NCBI RefSeq assembly: GCF_022369515.1 | Contig: NZ_CP059724.1 | Span: 1-64,000 of the forward strand | Direction of reading: 5' to 3' | Source of the DNA: Paenibacillus sp. 19GGS1-52 | Lineage (GTDB): Bacteria > Bacillota > Bacilli > Paenibacillales > Paenibacillaceae | DNA: 64,000 nucleotides | Shown here: piece after piece, positions 54,220-63,073 of the stretch | Position numbering within the stretch: the first letter of the stretch is position 1 | How the letters are laid out: every line of letters begins with the position of its first letter | Position numbers and translations under genes: made by a program | Notes under the pieces: model-generated | Databases searched by the model: none | The model's input: only the letters and a program-made list of their open reading frames with translations | Told to the model about the DNA's origin: nothing

Positions 54220-55486
54220 AATTCGCAGAAGGCTGGTCATTCTGAATGCCGTTGTTTTCCTGCTGGTGCTTACTGTACTGAGTTCATTTCTGTATCTTCA
54301 CATGCGATATCGCTTATTCCGTGATACAGACGAAGTTCTGAGCCAGGCCAAAGCGCAGATCAAAACATTTCACGACCTGGAGGAATTGCTGCGATCTGAT
54401 GAGGCCAATCCCCAGCAGGATGAGCGAACGACTTATCTGTTCTGGAATCCTGAGGGTGAGCTGATCGGGCAGTCGCCTAGACAATCCTTCTCTCTGAATT
54501 TAGCGAATCAATTTAGCAATACAGAGACTGCTGGGACGCCTCATACGATAACTGCGGATAAGCATAGTTATCGGGTGCTGAAATTCTCGATGCAGAATCA
54601 AGGGACAAGGGATACGCCTGACAACAATATCTCCGTCGGGATTGTCAGAAGTCTGGAGGATATAAACCATACGCTCACTTCATTAATGTTGGATATCACT
54701 ATAGGAATTATCGCTGGGCTACTCATTTCCATCTTGGCTGGGTTATTTCTGGCCCGGCGCGCGCTTATACCCATCCGGAATTCCTGGGAGAAGCAGCAGC
54801 AATTTGTTGCGGATGCCTCGCATGAATTACGAACACCAGTGGCGGTTATTCACGCACGAACAGAACTGCTCTTCCGGCACCCTGCGCATTCTATCGAACA
54901 AGAAAGCTCCAATATTGCGGTAATTCTTAATGAGAGCAAGCAGATGGGCAAGCTCTTGGATGACCTACTGACATTAGCCCGCTCTGATTCCAATCAACAG
55001 CAGATTCAATCGTCCACTATTGCAATAGATGTCCTATTGCGAAACTTGTCGGAGCAATTTCAGTTATTGGCAAGCATTAAGGACGTCGAGATCATCACCG
55101 AGCTGCAGGAGCCACTCTCCCTCTGGGGAGATGAAGCCAGAATAAGGCAGCTTCTGATTATCCTGCTGGATAATGCCCTGAAGTATACGTCATCAGCAGG
55201 ACGGATTACGATAACCAGTCGAGTTCAGGCCCATTCTGTTTATATCAGCGTATCAGATGAGGGCTGCGGTATTCCTGAGGATGAGCTGCCGCATGTGTTT
55301 GAGCGGTTTTACCGTGGAGACAAAGTTAGAACCCGCACAGAAGGGGGAACTGGACTAGGGTTGTCCATAGCTCAATGGATTGTAGATGAGCATGGTGGAG
55401 TGATTCATATAGACTCGAAGGTAAATGTAGGAACCCGGGTTGAGGTACTCTTTCCTAGAAAGAACAGTAGTGCTAGGTTATCCTAG
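54209..55486 (+). CDS. Membrane sensor histidine kinase
   Basis: 425 residues: membrane helices at about 9-30 and 162-182 enclosing an extracellular sensor of about 130 residues, then HAMP-like linker, dimerisation domain with H205 in SHELRTPVAV, and the ATPase domain with N-box LLDNALKYT, G1 DEGCGI, G2 GGTGLGLS. Similar in layout to CroR/S or EnvZ-like kinases; the signal is unknown. The start ATG 54209 lies inside the regulator gene. A perfect hairpin (55466-55493) covers its stop codon. Confidence 0.95.
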   Translation: MFNKIRRRLVILNAVVFLLVLTVLSSFLYLHMRYRLFRDTDEVLSQAKAQIKTFHDLEELLRSDEANPQQDERTTYLFWNPEGELIGQSPRQSFSLNLANQFSNTETAGTPHTITADKHSYRVLKFSMQNQGTRDTPDNNISVGIVRSLEDINHTLTSLMLDITIGIIAGLLISILAGLFLARRALIPIRNSWEKQQQFVADASHELRTPVAVIHARTELLFRHPAHSIEQESSNIAVILNESKQMGKLLDDLLTLARSDSNQQQIQSSTIAIDVLLRNLSEQFQLLASIKDVEIITELQEPLSLWGDEARIRQLLIILLDNALKYTSSAGRITITSRVQAHSVYISVSDEGCGIPEDELPHVFERFYRGDKVRTRTEGGTGLGLSIAQWIVDEHGGVIHIDSKVNVGTRVEVLFPRKNSSARLS

Positions 55487-55493
55487 CACTACT
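55466..55493. other. Perfect hairpin over the kinase stop codon
   Basis: AGTAGTGCTAGG and CCTAGCACTACT pair perfectly over 12 bases around TTAT. The TAG stop is inside the right arm. There is no T-run, so it may act in mRNA stability or be a palindrome of the adjacent array. Confidence 0.8.
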
Positions 55494-55680
55494 AGAGGGG
55501 AATTATCCCTCTAATTGTACTGTAATCAGGGTATTTTAGAGATTAGAGGGAAATTACACCTTTAAATTTCTCCCTTTAGGCTTAATAGGGTAATTCGAGA
55601 TGAATTAGAGGGAGTTTTTCCCTCTAACCCCTAAAAAACAGGGGTTTTGAAGAAATTAGAGGCATAAATTCCCTTTATTA
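55491..55680. repeat. Modular palindromic repeat array, locus C (inverted)
   Basis: The same family as at 18964 and 33046, read in the opposite direction: on the minus strand the spacers occur in the same order (TTTCTTCAAAA, then CATCTCGAATTACC...TTAAGCC, then TCTCTAAAATACC). It fills the left part of a 534-base gap; the right part holds the promoter and operators of the sugar operon. Confidence 0.88.
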
Positions 55681-55861
55681 TGAATTATCACCTCAAATCT
55701 TATTGTTTCTCATTCCAAATAACTTTACGGTCAGAACAATAATGTCAGAAATCATATCATTACGTTTCTGTTTCCTCGCCATTTAGGATCAAAACAATAA
55801 AAAAATGAGTGTTCGACGTCATATTACATGACAGGAAACGCTTTATCGTATAAAATAACTG

Positions 55862-55890
55862 TTGATTTATTTAGTGCCATCCTCTATGAT
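55862..55890 (+). promoter_or_regulatory. Promoter of the sugar operon
   Basis: -35 TTGATT (55862-55867), 17-base spacer, -10 TATGAT (55885-55890). It lies about 130 bases before the first permease gene, and the two operators lie after the start point. Confidence 0.75.
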
Positions 55891-55910
55891 AATCACATGG
55901 GGTCGATACA

Positions 55911-55932
55911 AAAGTTAAAGCGTTTAAACTTT
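55911..55932 (+). promoter_or_regulatory. LacI-type operator 1 of the sugar operon
   Basis: A 22-base palindrome: AAAGTTAAAGC and GTTTAAACTTT agree at 9 of 11 symmetric positions. It is just downstream of the promoter. The core AAAGCGTTTA also resembles a CcpA cre site, so either the local LacI protein or CcpA may bind. Confidence 0.7.
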
Positions 55933-55982
55933 AATACTCACAATCCTACATAAAGGGCATGTCCACCGTGTTTTTTTAAACA

Positions 55983-56004
55983 AAAGTTAAAGCGCTTATA
56001 CTTT
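55983..56004 (+). promoter_or_regulatory. LacI-type operator 2 of the sugar operon
   Basis: The second palindrome (AAAGTTAAAGC and GCTTATACTTT, 9 of 11 positions symmetric) has its centre 72 bases from the first centre, close to seven turns of DNA, which would allow looping. Confidence 0.7.
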
Positions 56005-56020
56005 ATTCTGAAAGGTTGGT

Positions 56021-56920
56021 GTGTCCGTGAACCTTCGCGAAAGCCGGCGGCAGACTTTTTACATGTACATGTTCATTTCTCCTTGGATTATCGGCTTTCT
56101 AGTATTCGCCCTGTATCCGATCTTGTCATCGCTGTATTTCAGCTTTACCGATTATGACATTATCCACCCGCCTAGGTTCATCGGACTAGCCAATTATACC
56201 GAGATGTTTCACAATGATTTATTTTGGAAATCGGTAACGGTTACCCTGCGCTACACCTTTATCAGTGTACCGGTTCAATTGCTGTTGGCACTTGGATTTG
56301 CCCTACTGCTCCACCAGACTATCCCGCTCCGCGGGTTCTTCCGTACCGCTATGTATTTCCCAAGCATGGTGTCCGGCGTGGCTATGTCACTGCTATGGTA
56401 TTGGATCTTCAACCCGCAGATTGGATTGTTTAATTACATTCTCTCCTGGTTCGGCATTCAAGGTCCGGCCTGGCTGATGAATCCAGATACTGCGCTGTAT
56501 GCCCTGATTATCATGACCTTCTGGACAGCAGGCTCAGGCATGATTCTCTTTCTTGCAGGACTGCAAAGCGTCCCGGCCAGTCTGATCGAAGCGGCTAACC
56601 TCGATGGGGCAGGGCGCTTCCGGATTTTCCTGAACATTACGCTACCGATGATTTCGCCCGTGCTGCTCTTCCAGCTGATTATGGGCCTGATTGATTCCTT
56701 CCAGGTCTTTACCCAAGCCTTTGTCATGACTCAGGGCGGGCCGAATTACTCTACCTGGTTCTACGTTTACAACCTTTACACTAGCGCCTTCAAAGAATAC
56801 CGCGCCGGTTATTCGTCAGCTTTGGCCTGGGTGCTGCTAGTCGTCGTCATGTTATTCACAGCCATCATTATGAAGCTATCGAAACGTTATGTTCACTACG
56901 AAGGAGGAGGCCACAAATGA
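56021..56920 (+). CDS. Sugar ABC transporter permease (MalF-like)
   Basis: 299-residue permease of carbohydrate importer family 1 (CUT1). About six membrane helices; the coupling loop has AANLDGAGRFRIFLNITLPMI (part near 200-217). The N-terminus SRRQTFYMYMFISPWIIGF is usual for the family. Start GTG 56021 lies close behind AAAGG; GTG 56027 is another option. It overlaps the second permease gene by ATGA. No ATPase gene is in the operon, so a shared MsmK-like ATPase is probably used. Confidence 0.94.
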   Translation: MSVNLRESRRQTFYMYMFISPWIIGFLVFALYPILSSLYFSFTDYDIIHPPRFIGLANYTEMFHNDLFWKSVTVTLRYTFISVPVQLLLALGFALLLHQTIPLRGFFRTAMYFPSMVSGVAMSLLWYWIFNPQIGLFNYILSWFGIQGPAWLMNPDTALYALIIMTFWTAGSGMILFLAGLQSVPASLIEAANLDGAGRFRIFLNITLPMISPVLLFQLIMGLIDSFQVFTQAFVMTQGGPNYSTWFYVYNLYTSAFKEYRAGYSSALAWVLLVVVMLFTAIIMKLSKRYVHYEGGGHK

Positions 56921-57795
56921 GTATTCTCAAAGCCACTGGCTCTCGTCCTTCGCTTTCCAGACCTCGGCCTAAAGTCGAACCGGTTAAGGTATTCAGCTTC
57001 ATTACTTTAGTTGTTACAACGTTCCTGATGCTGCTGCCTTTGTTCTTCATGGTCTCCACCTCTCTGAAATCGAAGCGCGAGATGCTGAAATTCCCGCCGA
57101 CCTTTTTGCCGGAGAGCTGGCAGTGGAGCAATTACAAGGACATTTTTGACACGCTGCAGTTTGGCACCATGTACATGAATAGTCTGATTATCGCTGGTCT
57201 GAGCGTCTTCGGTACGTTGTTGTCCTCGGCGCTAGTCGCTTACGGATTCGCCAGATACAGGGGCAAAGGCAATCAATTCTGGTTCATCCTGCTGCTGAGC
57301 ACCATGATGCTGCCCTATCCGGCGATTATGATTCCGCAGTTTGTACTCTTTTCCAAAATGAACTGGATTGACACCTTCCTGCCCCTGATCGTGCCCGCGT
57401 TCTTCGGATCAGCCTATAACATCTTTCTGCTGCGCCAATTCTTCACTACACTGCCTGATGAACTGTTTGATGCTGGTCGGATTGACGGCTGCGGAGAACT
57501 GCGAATGTGGCGTACAATTGCCCTCCCACTCTCCGGACCGGCACTCGCAACTGTCGCTATCTTTGCTTTTATATATAGCTGGAATGATCTGCTAACCCCC
57601 GTGCTCTACTTAAGCTCCTCTGAGAAGTTCACACTTCCGGTAGGCATGGCGTCCCTCACCTCCTCGCGGTTTCGCATTCCGCCTTGGCATCTGCTAATGG
57701 TTGCATCCGTCCTGGCTATGGTTCCGATCGTCACCCTGTTCGCTGTCGCCCAGAAGCAGTTCGTAGAAGGTATTGTGCTCACAGGCATCAAGTAA
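56917..57795 (+). CDS. Sugar ABC transporter permease (MalG-like)
   Basis: 292 residues, six membrane helices. Typical MalG features: KVFSFITLVVTTFLMLLPLF at the N-terminus, PAIMIPQFVLF and the coupling loop DAGRIDGCGELRMWRTIALPL (last part about 190-206), with a C-terminal AQKQFVEGIVLTGIK. It pairs with the MalF-like protein. ATG 56917 overlaps the stop of that gene by four bases and follows GGAGGAGG. The binding protein gene lies 58 bases downstream. Confidence 0.94.
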   Translation: MSILKATGSRPSLSRPRPKVEPVKVFSFITLVVTTFLMLLPLFFMVSTSLKSKREMLKFPPTFLPESWQWSNYKDIFDTLQFGTMYMNSLIIAGLSVFGTLLSSALVAYGFARYRGKGNQFWFILLLSTMMLPYPAIMIPQFVLFSKMNWIDTFLPLIVPAFFGSAYNIFLLRQFFTTLPDELFDAGRIDGCGELRMWRTIALPLSGPALATVAIFAFIYSWNDLLTPVLYLSSSEKFTLPVGMASLTSSRFRIPPWHLLMVASVLAMVPIVTLFAVAQKQFVEGIVLTGIK

Positions 57796-57853
57796 TGACC
57801 CACCGCTTACATCAAGCGGCTGAATACACCTGAAATCATGGAGGAATTAGCGG

Positions 57854-59239
57854 ATGAACAAGAATAGAAAGACTCTGGCAACTGTACTCGCAGCGACCAC
57901 TCTTATTGTTACGACCTTGTCAGGCTGCAGCGGCGGGAAATCAGCGGGAAATGTTGCAGGTGAAGCGAACGGTGGAGCTGCTAATTCAGGCACCAACAGC
58001 GAGCAGGTAACGATCACTCATTACACCATTGACTCTGAAGACCGCACATTTATCGAGAAGCTGATCCCGGAATTTGAGAAGGAACATCCGAACATTAAGG
58101 TCAAAGTGGAAAAAGCCCCGTACGAGCAGTTTGACAGCAAGCTGCAGACTCTAATCGCCGGAGGCAAATCACCGGATGTGACCAGCCACTATGGCTACGG
58201 CGGGTTTGCTGAATACTACAACAAAGATATGCTGTTTGATATGACCGATCTGATCAAGGAGGACGGCTTCAAAGCAGCGGATTATAATATTCCTGATGAT
58301 CTGATGAAGATCTATACCGTAAAAGACCATACCTACGGCATTCCAGTCAATATGTACGTTACTCTGATGCTGTATAACAAGGATATGTTCGATGCGGCAC
58401 AATTGTCCTACCCGCCAAGCGATTACGAGGATAAGAGCTGGACATTTGCTGCAATGGTGGACAAAGCCAAGAAAATGACCGTGGTCTCCGATAATATCGC
58501 CAAAACACAATACGGTGTCGACTTCACATGGGCAGAACGCGATATGCGGCCGTTATATTTTGGAGCTGAGCCTTACTCCGAGGATACGTGGACTAACGGT
58601 GGTGTGCCCTCCGAGACCCATTTTGACTCTCCCAAAGTCATTGCCGCTTACCAAAAATTGTTTGATCTGATCTTCAAGGATAAGGTGTCGCCGAACTCTG
58701 AATGGAGCAAAAGCGTAGCGGGTCAGAACGGTGATCCCTTTGTTGCTGGCAAAATCGGCATGTCCATCGGCGGCTCCTGGAACCTGGCTGGCGCCAATGA
58801 TTTTCCGTTCAAAATCGGCGTAGCCGCAGTGCCTTGGGGCGGCAACGATAAGGTACGGAGTACACTGTATGTCGATCCGCTGCTTATACTGAAGGATTCG
58901 AAGCATCCGAAGGAAGCTTTTGAATGGATCAAATATCTACTAACAACTGATGTGCAGGAGAAATCCATTGAACTGAGCGGCGGCAACCCTCCGGTCAATA
59001 CCGAAGCGGCAGAAGTCTACTATAAACACTTTGAGGGCATTGATCCGGCAGATGTGAAAAAAGTGTACGAAGGTGCTATCAAATACGGCTATGAATCCTA
59101 CAACCATTTGATCACCAACTACTCGCAAATCAATGACATGTTCATTAATGAAATACAACCCGTCGAAACCGGACATAAGACGTTGGAAGAGGTCATGCCA
59201 GTGATTCAGAAGAAAGTAACCGAGATCATCAAACGCTAA
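57854..59239 (+). CDS. Sugar ABC transporter substrate-binding lipoprotein
   Basis: Family 1 solute-binding protein of 461 residues. A lipoprotein signal MNKNRKTLATVLAATTLIVT with LSGC lipobox (Cys near residue 25) is followed by a Gly/Asn/Ala-rich linker and the core with IPEFEKEHPNIKVKVEKAPY (about 71-90), LQTLIAGGKSPDVTSHYGYG and GKIGMSIGGSWNL near 300. It would bind an oligosaccharide at the cell surface and feed the two permeases. GGAGGAATTAG precedes the ATG. A hairpin at 59265-59288 follows it. Confidence 0.94.
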   Translation: MNKNRKTLATVLAATTLIVTTLSGCSGGKSAGNVAGEANGGAANSGTNSEQVTITHYTIDSEDRTFIEKLIPEFEKEHPNIKVKVEKAPYEQFDSKLQTLIAGGKSPDVTSHYGYGGFAEYYNKDMLFDMTDLIKEDGFKAADYNIPDDLMKIYTVKDHTYGIPVNMYVTLMLYNKDMFDAAQLSYPPSDYEDKSWTFAAMVDKAKKMTVVSDNIAKTQYGVDFTWAERDMRPLYFGAEPYSEDTWTNGGVPSETHFDSPKVIAAYQKLFDLIFKDKVSPNSEWSKSVAGQNGDPFVAGKIGMSIGGSWNLAGANDFPFKIGVAAVPWGGNDKVRSTLYVDPLLILKDSKHPKEAFEWIKYLLTTDVQEKSIELSGGNPPVNTEAAEVYYKHFEGIDPADVKKVYEGAIKYGYESYNHLITNYSQINDMFINEIQPVETGHKTLEEVMPVIQKKVTEIIKR

Positions 59240-59264
59240 TAAACACAGAGGTTGTTGGATATGC

Positions 59265-59288
59265 ATACCGTCCCTTAGTGGACGGTAT
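59265..59288 (+). terminator. Hairpin between binding protein and lacI-type gene
   Basis: ATACCGTCC (59265-59273) pairs perfectly with GGACGGTAT (59280-59288). There is no T-run, so it may protect the upstream mRNA or partly stop transcription before the regulator gene. Confidence 0.6.
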
Positions 59289-59386
59289 TACCTGCTTGAA
59301 ATCATACGTTTAGCGGACCCCCGGCCAACCCTGTATACTAAAGGTAGAATAGAAGTTCGGAAAATCTGCCGCAAGGAGCACTAGCG

Positions 59387-60376
59387 ATGAAAGTGAGTAT
59401 TTTTGATGTAGCCAAAAGATCTGGAATGTCCGTCGTTACCGTATCACGAGTATTAAACGGAGCTCCATCGGTAAGGGAGAAGAACCGACAGAAGGTGCTC
59501 GATGCGATGAAAGAGCTGGATTATCGCCCGAATGCAGCTGCACGCAGCCTCGCAAGCGGCAAGACCGGCATCATCGGCCTGATTGTCACCACGCTGCAGG
59601 ATTCCTTTTTTGATGCGGTGGTTAAAGAGCTGAATGAGGTGCTGGCCCTGCACGGCTATTTTCTAGCCATATCCATATCCACAGGCATCGGATCAGATGA
59701 CAACCACTACCTGATTCAAGAGGATCGCGTAGATGGACTAATCCTGCTCTCCCCGATGGAAGAAGATAATTATATTGTGGAATTAAAGCGGCGGGGTATC
59801 CCTTACGTGCTGATTGATAACCAGAAGCCTGAGAATGACACCTTCTCAATCACGATAGACAACTTCAAGGGTGGATACGCGGCTGCCAGCCATCTACTGG
59901 AGCAGGGACATACCTCCATCGCCCATCTATGTGGACAGGAAATGTTCCGGAGTACGCGGGAGCGTCGCAGTGGATTCCTACAAGCGCTTCAGGAAAAGGA
60001 GCTTATCCCATTTGAAATTGTGCACGGCGAGTTTGACATCGGAATGGGCTACAGCACCTGCAAACGCTGGCTGAAGCAGGGGACACTGCCGACAGCAGTA
60101 TTTGCCGGTGATGACAACATTGCCCTGGGCGTTATTAACGCTCTGATGGAGGAAGGCATTCGCGTGCCGGAACAGGTAGCCGTCGTTGGCTACGATGATC
60201 ACTATATTGCTTCCCAGCTTCATCCGCATCTGACCACCCTGCGCCAACCTGCCGACAAGATTGCACTCGCAGCCACGACTATGCTGCTCAGCCGCATCTC
60301 GGGCAAGATGAAGCGCGGGTCCAGCATACGGATTGACCCAGAGCTTATCATACGTGAATCTACCTCTAGCAAGTAG
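59387..60376 (+). CDS. LacI-family transcriptional regulator
   Basis: 329 residues: HTH and hinge (1-60: VSIFDVAKRSGMSVVTVSRVL, partly; ELDYRPNAAARSLASG) and a type-1 periplasmic-binding-like effector domain (about 60-325, GIIGLIVTTLQDSFFD and VVGYDDHYIASQLHPHLTTL). It sits inside the sugar operon and probably binds the two 22-base operators at 55911 and 55983, released by a product of the imported sugar. AAGGAG precedes ATG 59387. Confidence 0.95.
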   Translation: MKVSIFDVAKRSGMSVVTVSRVLNGAPSVREKNRQKVLDAMKELDYRPNAAARSLASGKTGIIGLIVTTLQDSFFDAVVKELNEVLALHGYFLAISISTGIGSDDNHYLIQEDRVDGLILLSPMEEDNYIVELKRRGIPYVLIDNQKPENDTFSITIDNFKGGYAAASHLLEQGHTSIAHLCGQEMFRSTRERRSGFLQALQEKELIPFEIVHGEFDIGMGYSTCKRWLKQGTLPTAVFAGDDNIALGVINALMEEGIRVPEQVAVVGYDDHYIASQLHPHLTTLRQPADKIALAATTMLLSRISGKMKRGSSIRIDPELIIRESTSSK

Positions 60377-60420
60377 ATCCATTCCCTTTTTCATATTATA
60401 TACATTAGGAGTGACGACCA

Positions 60421-61434
60421 TTGACTTACTACTTGGGGATCGATGGGGGAGGAACCAAAACCTACGCTCTGCTGAGCGATGAATACGGCAATGTGCTCGG
60501 CACAGGCAGGAGCGGCAACGGCAACCACCAGACGGGGGGCGCTGAAGCCGCACACAGTATTCAGGAGGCTACGTTCGAGGCCTTAGCTGAAGCCGGACTC
60601 CAATTGGAGGACATCCAGCATGCCTACCTAGGGCTTGCGGGTGCCGACCGTGAAGCGGATTATAACATCCTCCATCCGATGATACGCAAGATCGGGTTTA
60701 CCCAATACACCATTAACTGTGACACGATCATTGGTCTGCGCGCCGGTACGAACCGTTCTTATGGTATCGCTCTCATCTGTGGTACAGGCACGAATGCGGC
60801 CGGTCGAAATCCACAGGGACAGCATTATCAATGCGGAGGTTTTGATTACATGTACGGGGATTTCGGCGGGGGCGGCTCCCTTAACATTGAAGTCTTCCGC
60901 TCGGTCATCCGCGCTTGGGATGGACGGGAGCAACCCACCTTACTGACCGGACTGTTATTGAAGCTACTTGGCTATGAACGAGTTGACGTCTTGTTCAACG
61001 ATTTTCTCGATCACGGCAAGCAAGTGCCCGTAGATGCGGCCCGCTTACTGTTCGAAGCGGCCGCCGAAGATGATGCCGTAGCTCTGGAGATTCTGCAGCG
61101 ACAAGGTGTAGAGCTGGGTAAGTCGGCAGTGGCCGTCATACACAGACTAGGCATGCAGAAGGAAACCTTCGACGTAGTTCTGGCTGGAAGCCTGCTAACC
61201 CGAGGTGACCGCGGCTGGATTCGCCCACTGATCGAGCAGGCTGTACTTGCCGCTGCCCCTCAGGCTACAGTTGTTACCCTAACCACAGAGCCCGTAGTCG
61301 GTGCCGTATGGTCTGCCATGGAGTACGGCGGGATAAGTATTAGTGAAGAAGTATATGAGAACATGCGAGTTTATCAAGATTTCGCAGCTATTCAACCCAT
61401 GATTAAGACAGGAGTGATTGATCTTGACAACTAA
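60421..61434 (+). CDS. ASKHA sugar kinase (BadF/BadG, N-acetylglucosamine kinase-like)
   Basis: 337 residues of the ASKHA ATPase fold. Motifs: phosphate-1 LGIDGGGTKTYALLSDEYGN (about 4-23), GLAGADRE (about 71-78), phosphate-2 LICGTGTNAAGRNPQG (about 117-132) and GDFGGGGSLNIE. This group contains GlcNAc and glucosamine kinases. In this operon it could phosphorylate an imported disaccharide or the hexose product. TTG 60421 lies 9 bases after AGGAG. It ends inside the start region of the GH4 gene (11-base overlap). Confidence 0.88.
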   Translation: MTYYLGIDGGGTKTYALLSDEYGNVLGTGRSGNGNHQTGGAEAAHSIQEATFEALAEAGLQLEDIQHAYLGLAGADREADYNILHPMIRKIGFTQYTINCDTIIGLRAGTNRSYGIALICGTGTNAAGRNPQGQHYQCGGFDYMYGDFGGGGSLNIEVFRSVIRAWDGREQPTLLTGLLLKLLGYERVDVLFNDFLDHGKQVPVDAARLLFEAAAEDDAVALEILQRQGVELGKSAVAVIHRLGMQKETFDVVLAGSLLTRGDRGWIRPLIEQAVLAAAPQATVVTLTTEPVVGAVWSAMEYGGISISEEVYENMRVYQDFAAIQPMIKTGVIDLDN

Positions 61435-62746
61435 ACAAGGACTTAAGATTGCCGTCATCGGCGGAGGCTCTTCCTATACACCGGAATTGGTAGAGGGCTT
61501 CATTCAGCACTATAAGGAACTGCCGGTTCGAGAGCTCTGGCTTGTCGATATTGAACCCGGACAACGCAAGCTGAACATTGTAGGTAATCTGGCGAAACGA
61601 ATGGTAGAGAAATCGGGACTCCCGATTGAAATTCATCTGACGACTGACCGCCGCCAAGCCATTGCTGGCGCAGATTTTGTCAGTACACAGATCCGTGTAG
61701 GGATGCTGGATGCTCGTGCTCGTGATGAGTCTATACCGCTCAAATATGGTGTCATCGGCCAAGAAACAACTGGCCCTGGCGGGATGATGAAGGCGCTGCG
61801 CACAATACCCGTAATCTTAGGCATCTGCCGCGATATCGAGGAGCTGGCCCCCAATGCCTGGCTGCTCAATTTCACCAACCCGGCAGGTATGGTCACCGAG
61901 GCTGTTCTGAGATATTCCACCGTAAAGAGCATCGGTCTGTGCAATGCCCCTATCGGTCTAATCAAGCAAGTATCGGCCAAATACAGCGTCGCACCCGACC
62001 GCGTATATGCTGAATTCGTCGGCCTTAATCATCTGCACTGGATCACACGCATTGATGTTGAAGGAGAAGACAAGCTGGATGACATGCTCGCGGATACCAC
62101 CAGCTATAGTGCCAAGAACGTTCCCGCTCGGGAGTGGAACCCCGAATTTCTGCAGTCCCTTCATGCCCTGCCTTCCTACTATTTGAAATATTTCTATATG
62201 ACCGATGCCATGCTGGCAGAGCAGTTGGAAGCCTTCAAACAAGGCGAGAACCGGGCCAAGGTCGTCAAACGCGTGGAAGAAGAGCTATTCGAGCTCTACA
62301 GTGATCCCAATTTAAAAGATAAGCCACAGCAGCTGGAGCAGCGTGGTGGAGCCTTTTATTCCGAGGCCGCAGTTAATCTGATGAGATCACTATACAACGG
62401 CACGAACGATATCCAGACCCTCAATGTCGCCAACCGCGGCATCTTGGACTTTCTGCCTGACGATGCGAGCATTGAGGTCAACTGTGTGGTCACCAAGACT
62501 GGACCCCTGCCCTTGCCGCTAACCAAGATTCCACCTATGGCAAAGGGACTCATCCATGCCGTCAAAACCTACGAACAGCTGGCCATTGACGCCGCTGTAA
62601 CCGGAGACCGCAGCCTGGCCATCCAAGCCTTGGCCCATCATCCACTCGTCCCGTCCGTCGAGATCGCGATTCTTATGCTGGATGAGATGCTGGAAGCCAA
62701 TAAAGAGTATTTGCCGAATTTTTTTGGGCCAGTGGCTAGCGTTTAA
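61424..62746 (+). CDS. GH4 6-phospho-beta-glucosidase-like enzyme
   Basis: NAD- and Mn-dependent glycosidase of family 4 (LicH/CelF/ChbF group), acting by oxidation, elimination and reduction. About 440 residues. NAD motif IAVIGGGSSYTPELVEGF (about 9-26), metal ligands Cys near 173 (GLCNAPIG) and His near 203 (GLNHLHW), and QETTGPGGMMKALRTIPV. I chose TTG 61424, 9 bases after GGAG; the TTG at 61418 is too close. The substrate of such enzymes is normally a 6'-phosphorylated disaccharide. Here a kinase gene overlaps its start, and there is no PTS. Confidence 0.93.
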   Translation: MTTKQGLKIAVIGGGSSYTPELVEGFIQHYKELPVRELWLVDIEPGQRKLNIVGNLAKRMVEKSGLPIEIHLTTDRRQAIAGADFVSTQIRVGMLDARARDESIPLKYGVIGQETTGPGGMMKALRTIPVILGICRDIEELAPNAWLLNFTNPAGMVTEAVLRYSTVKSIGLCNAPIGLIKQVSAKYSVAPDRVYAEFVGLNHLHWITRIDVEGEDKLDDMLADTTSYSAKNVPAREWNPEFLQSLHALPSYYLKYFYMTDAMLAEQLEAFKQGENRAKVVKRVEEELFELYSDPNLKDKPQQLEQRGGAFYSEAAVNLMRSLYNGTNDIQTLNVANRGILDFLPDDASIEVNCVVTKTGPLPLPLTKIPPMAKGLIHAVKTYEQLAIDAAVTGDRSLAIQALAHHPLVPSVEIAILMLDEMLEANKEYLPNFFGPVASV

Positions 62747-62816
62747 TTACTTACTTTCAACAGAAAAGGCAGCTCTATCTCAAAAATCAGGGGTGACCCA
62801 GTGAACCGGACTGAGG

Positions 62817-62986
62817 AGCCCCTATTTGTTCGAAATCAGCTGATTTGAGAATTTGACGGACACCAGGGACGTTATTGATCTAATTTCTTCTCATTAGAAA
62901 ATGGTTTTACTTCAATAACGTCTTCTGAGTCCGCTTCTTGTTCACCTACCCCCCTCAAAAGTGAAATAGCGGTGCTACAGTCCGCC
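62817..62986 (+). repeat. Dispersed structured repeat, copy 2
   Basis: Same element as 1319-1499, inverted relative to it. It starts CGGACTGAGGAGCCCC and ends ACAGTCCGCC. A perfect 11-base inverted pair GACGTTATTGA/TCAATAACGTC is inside it, with CGGAC/GTCCG outside, and a 14-base palindrome AAATCAGCTGATTT lies near 62835. It occupies most of the 327-base gap after the GH4 gene; nothing else is seen there. Confidence 0.85.
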
Positions 62987-63073
62987 AAATATGAACTTCC
63001 ACTATTCTGGCTTTGTATGTTTGCCCCGTTGTTCGTTCGCTCGAATTAGTCAGCCGCGAAATCAACCGCAGGC

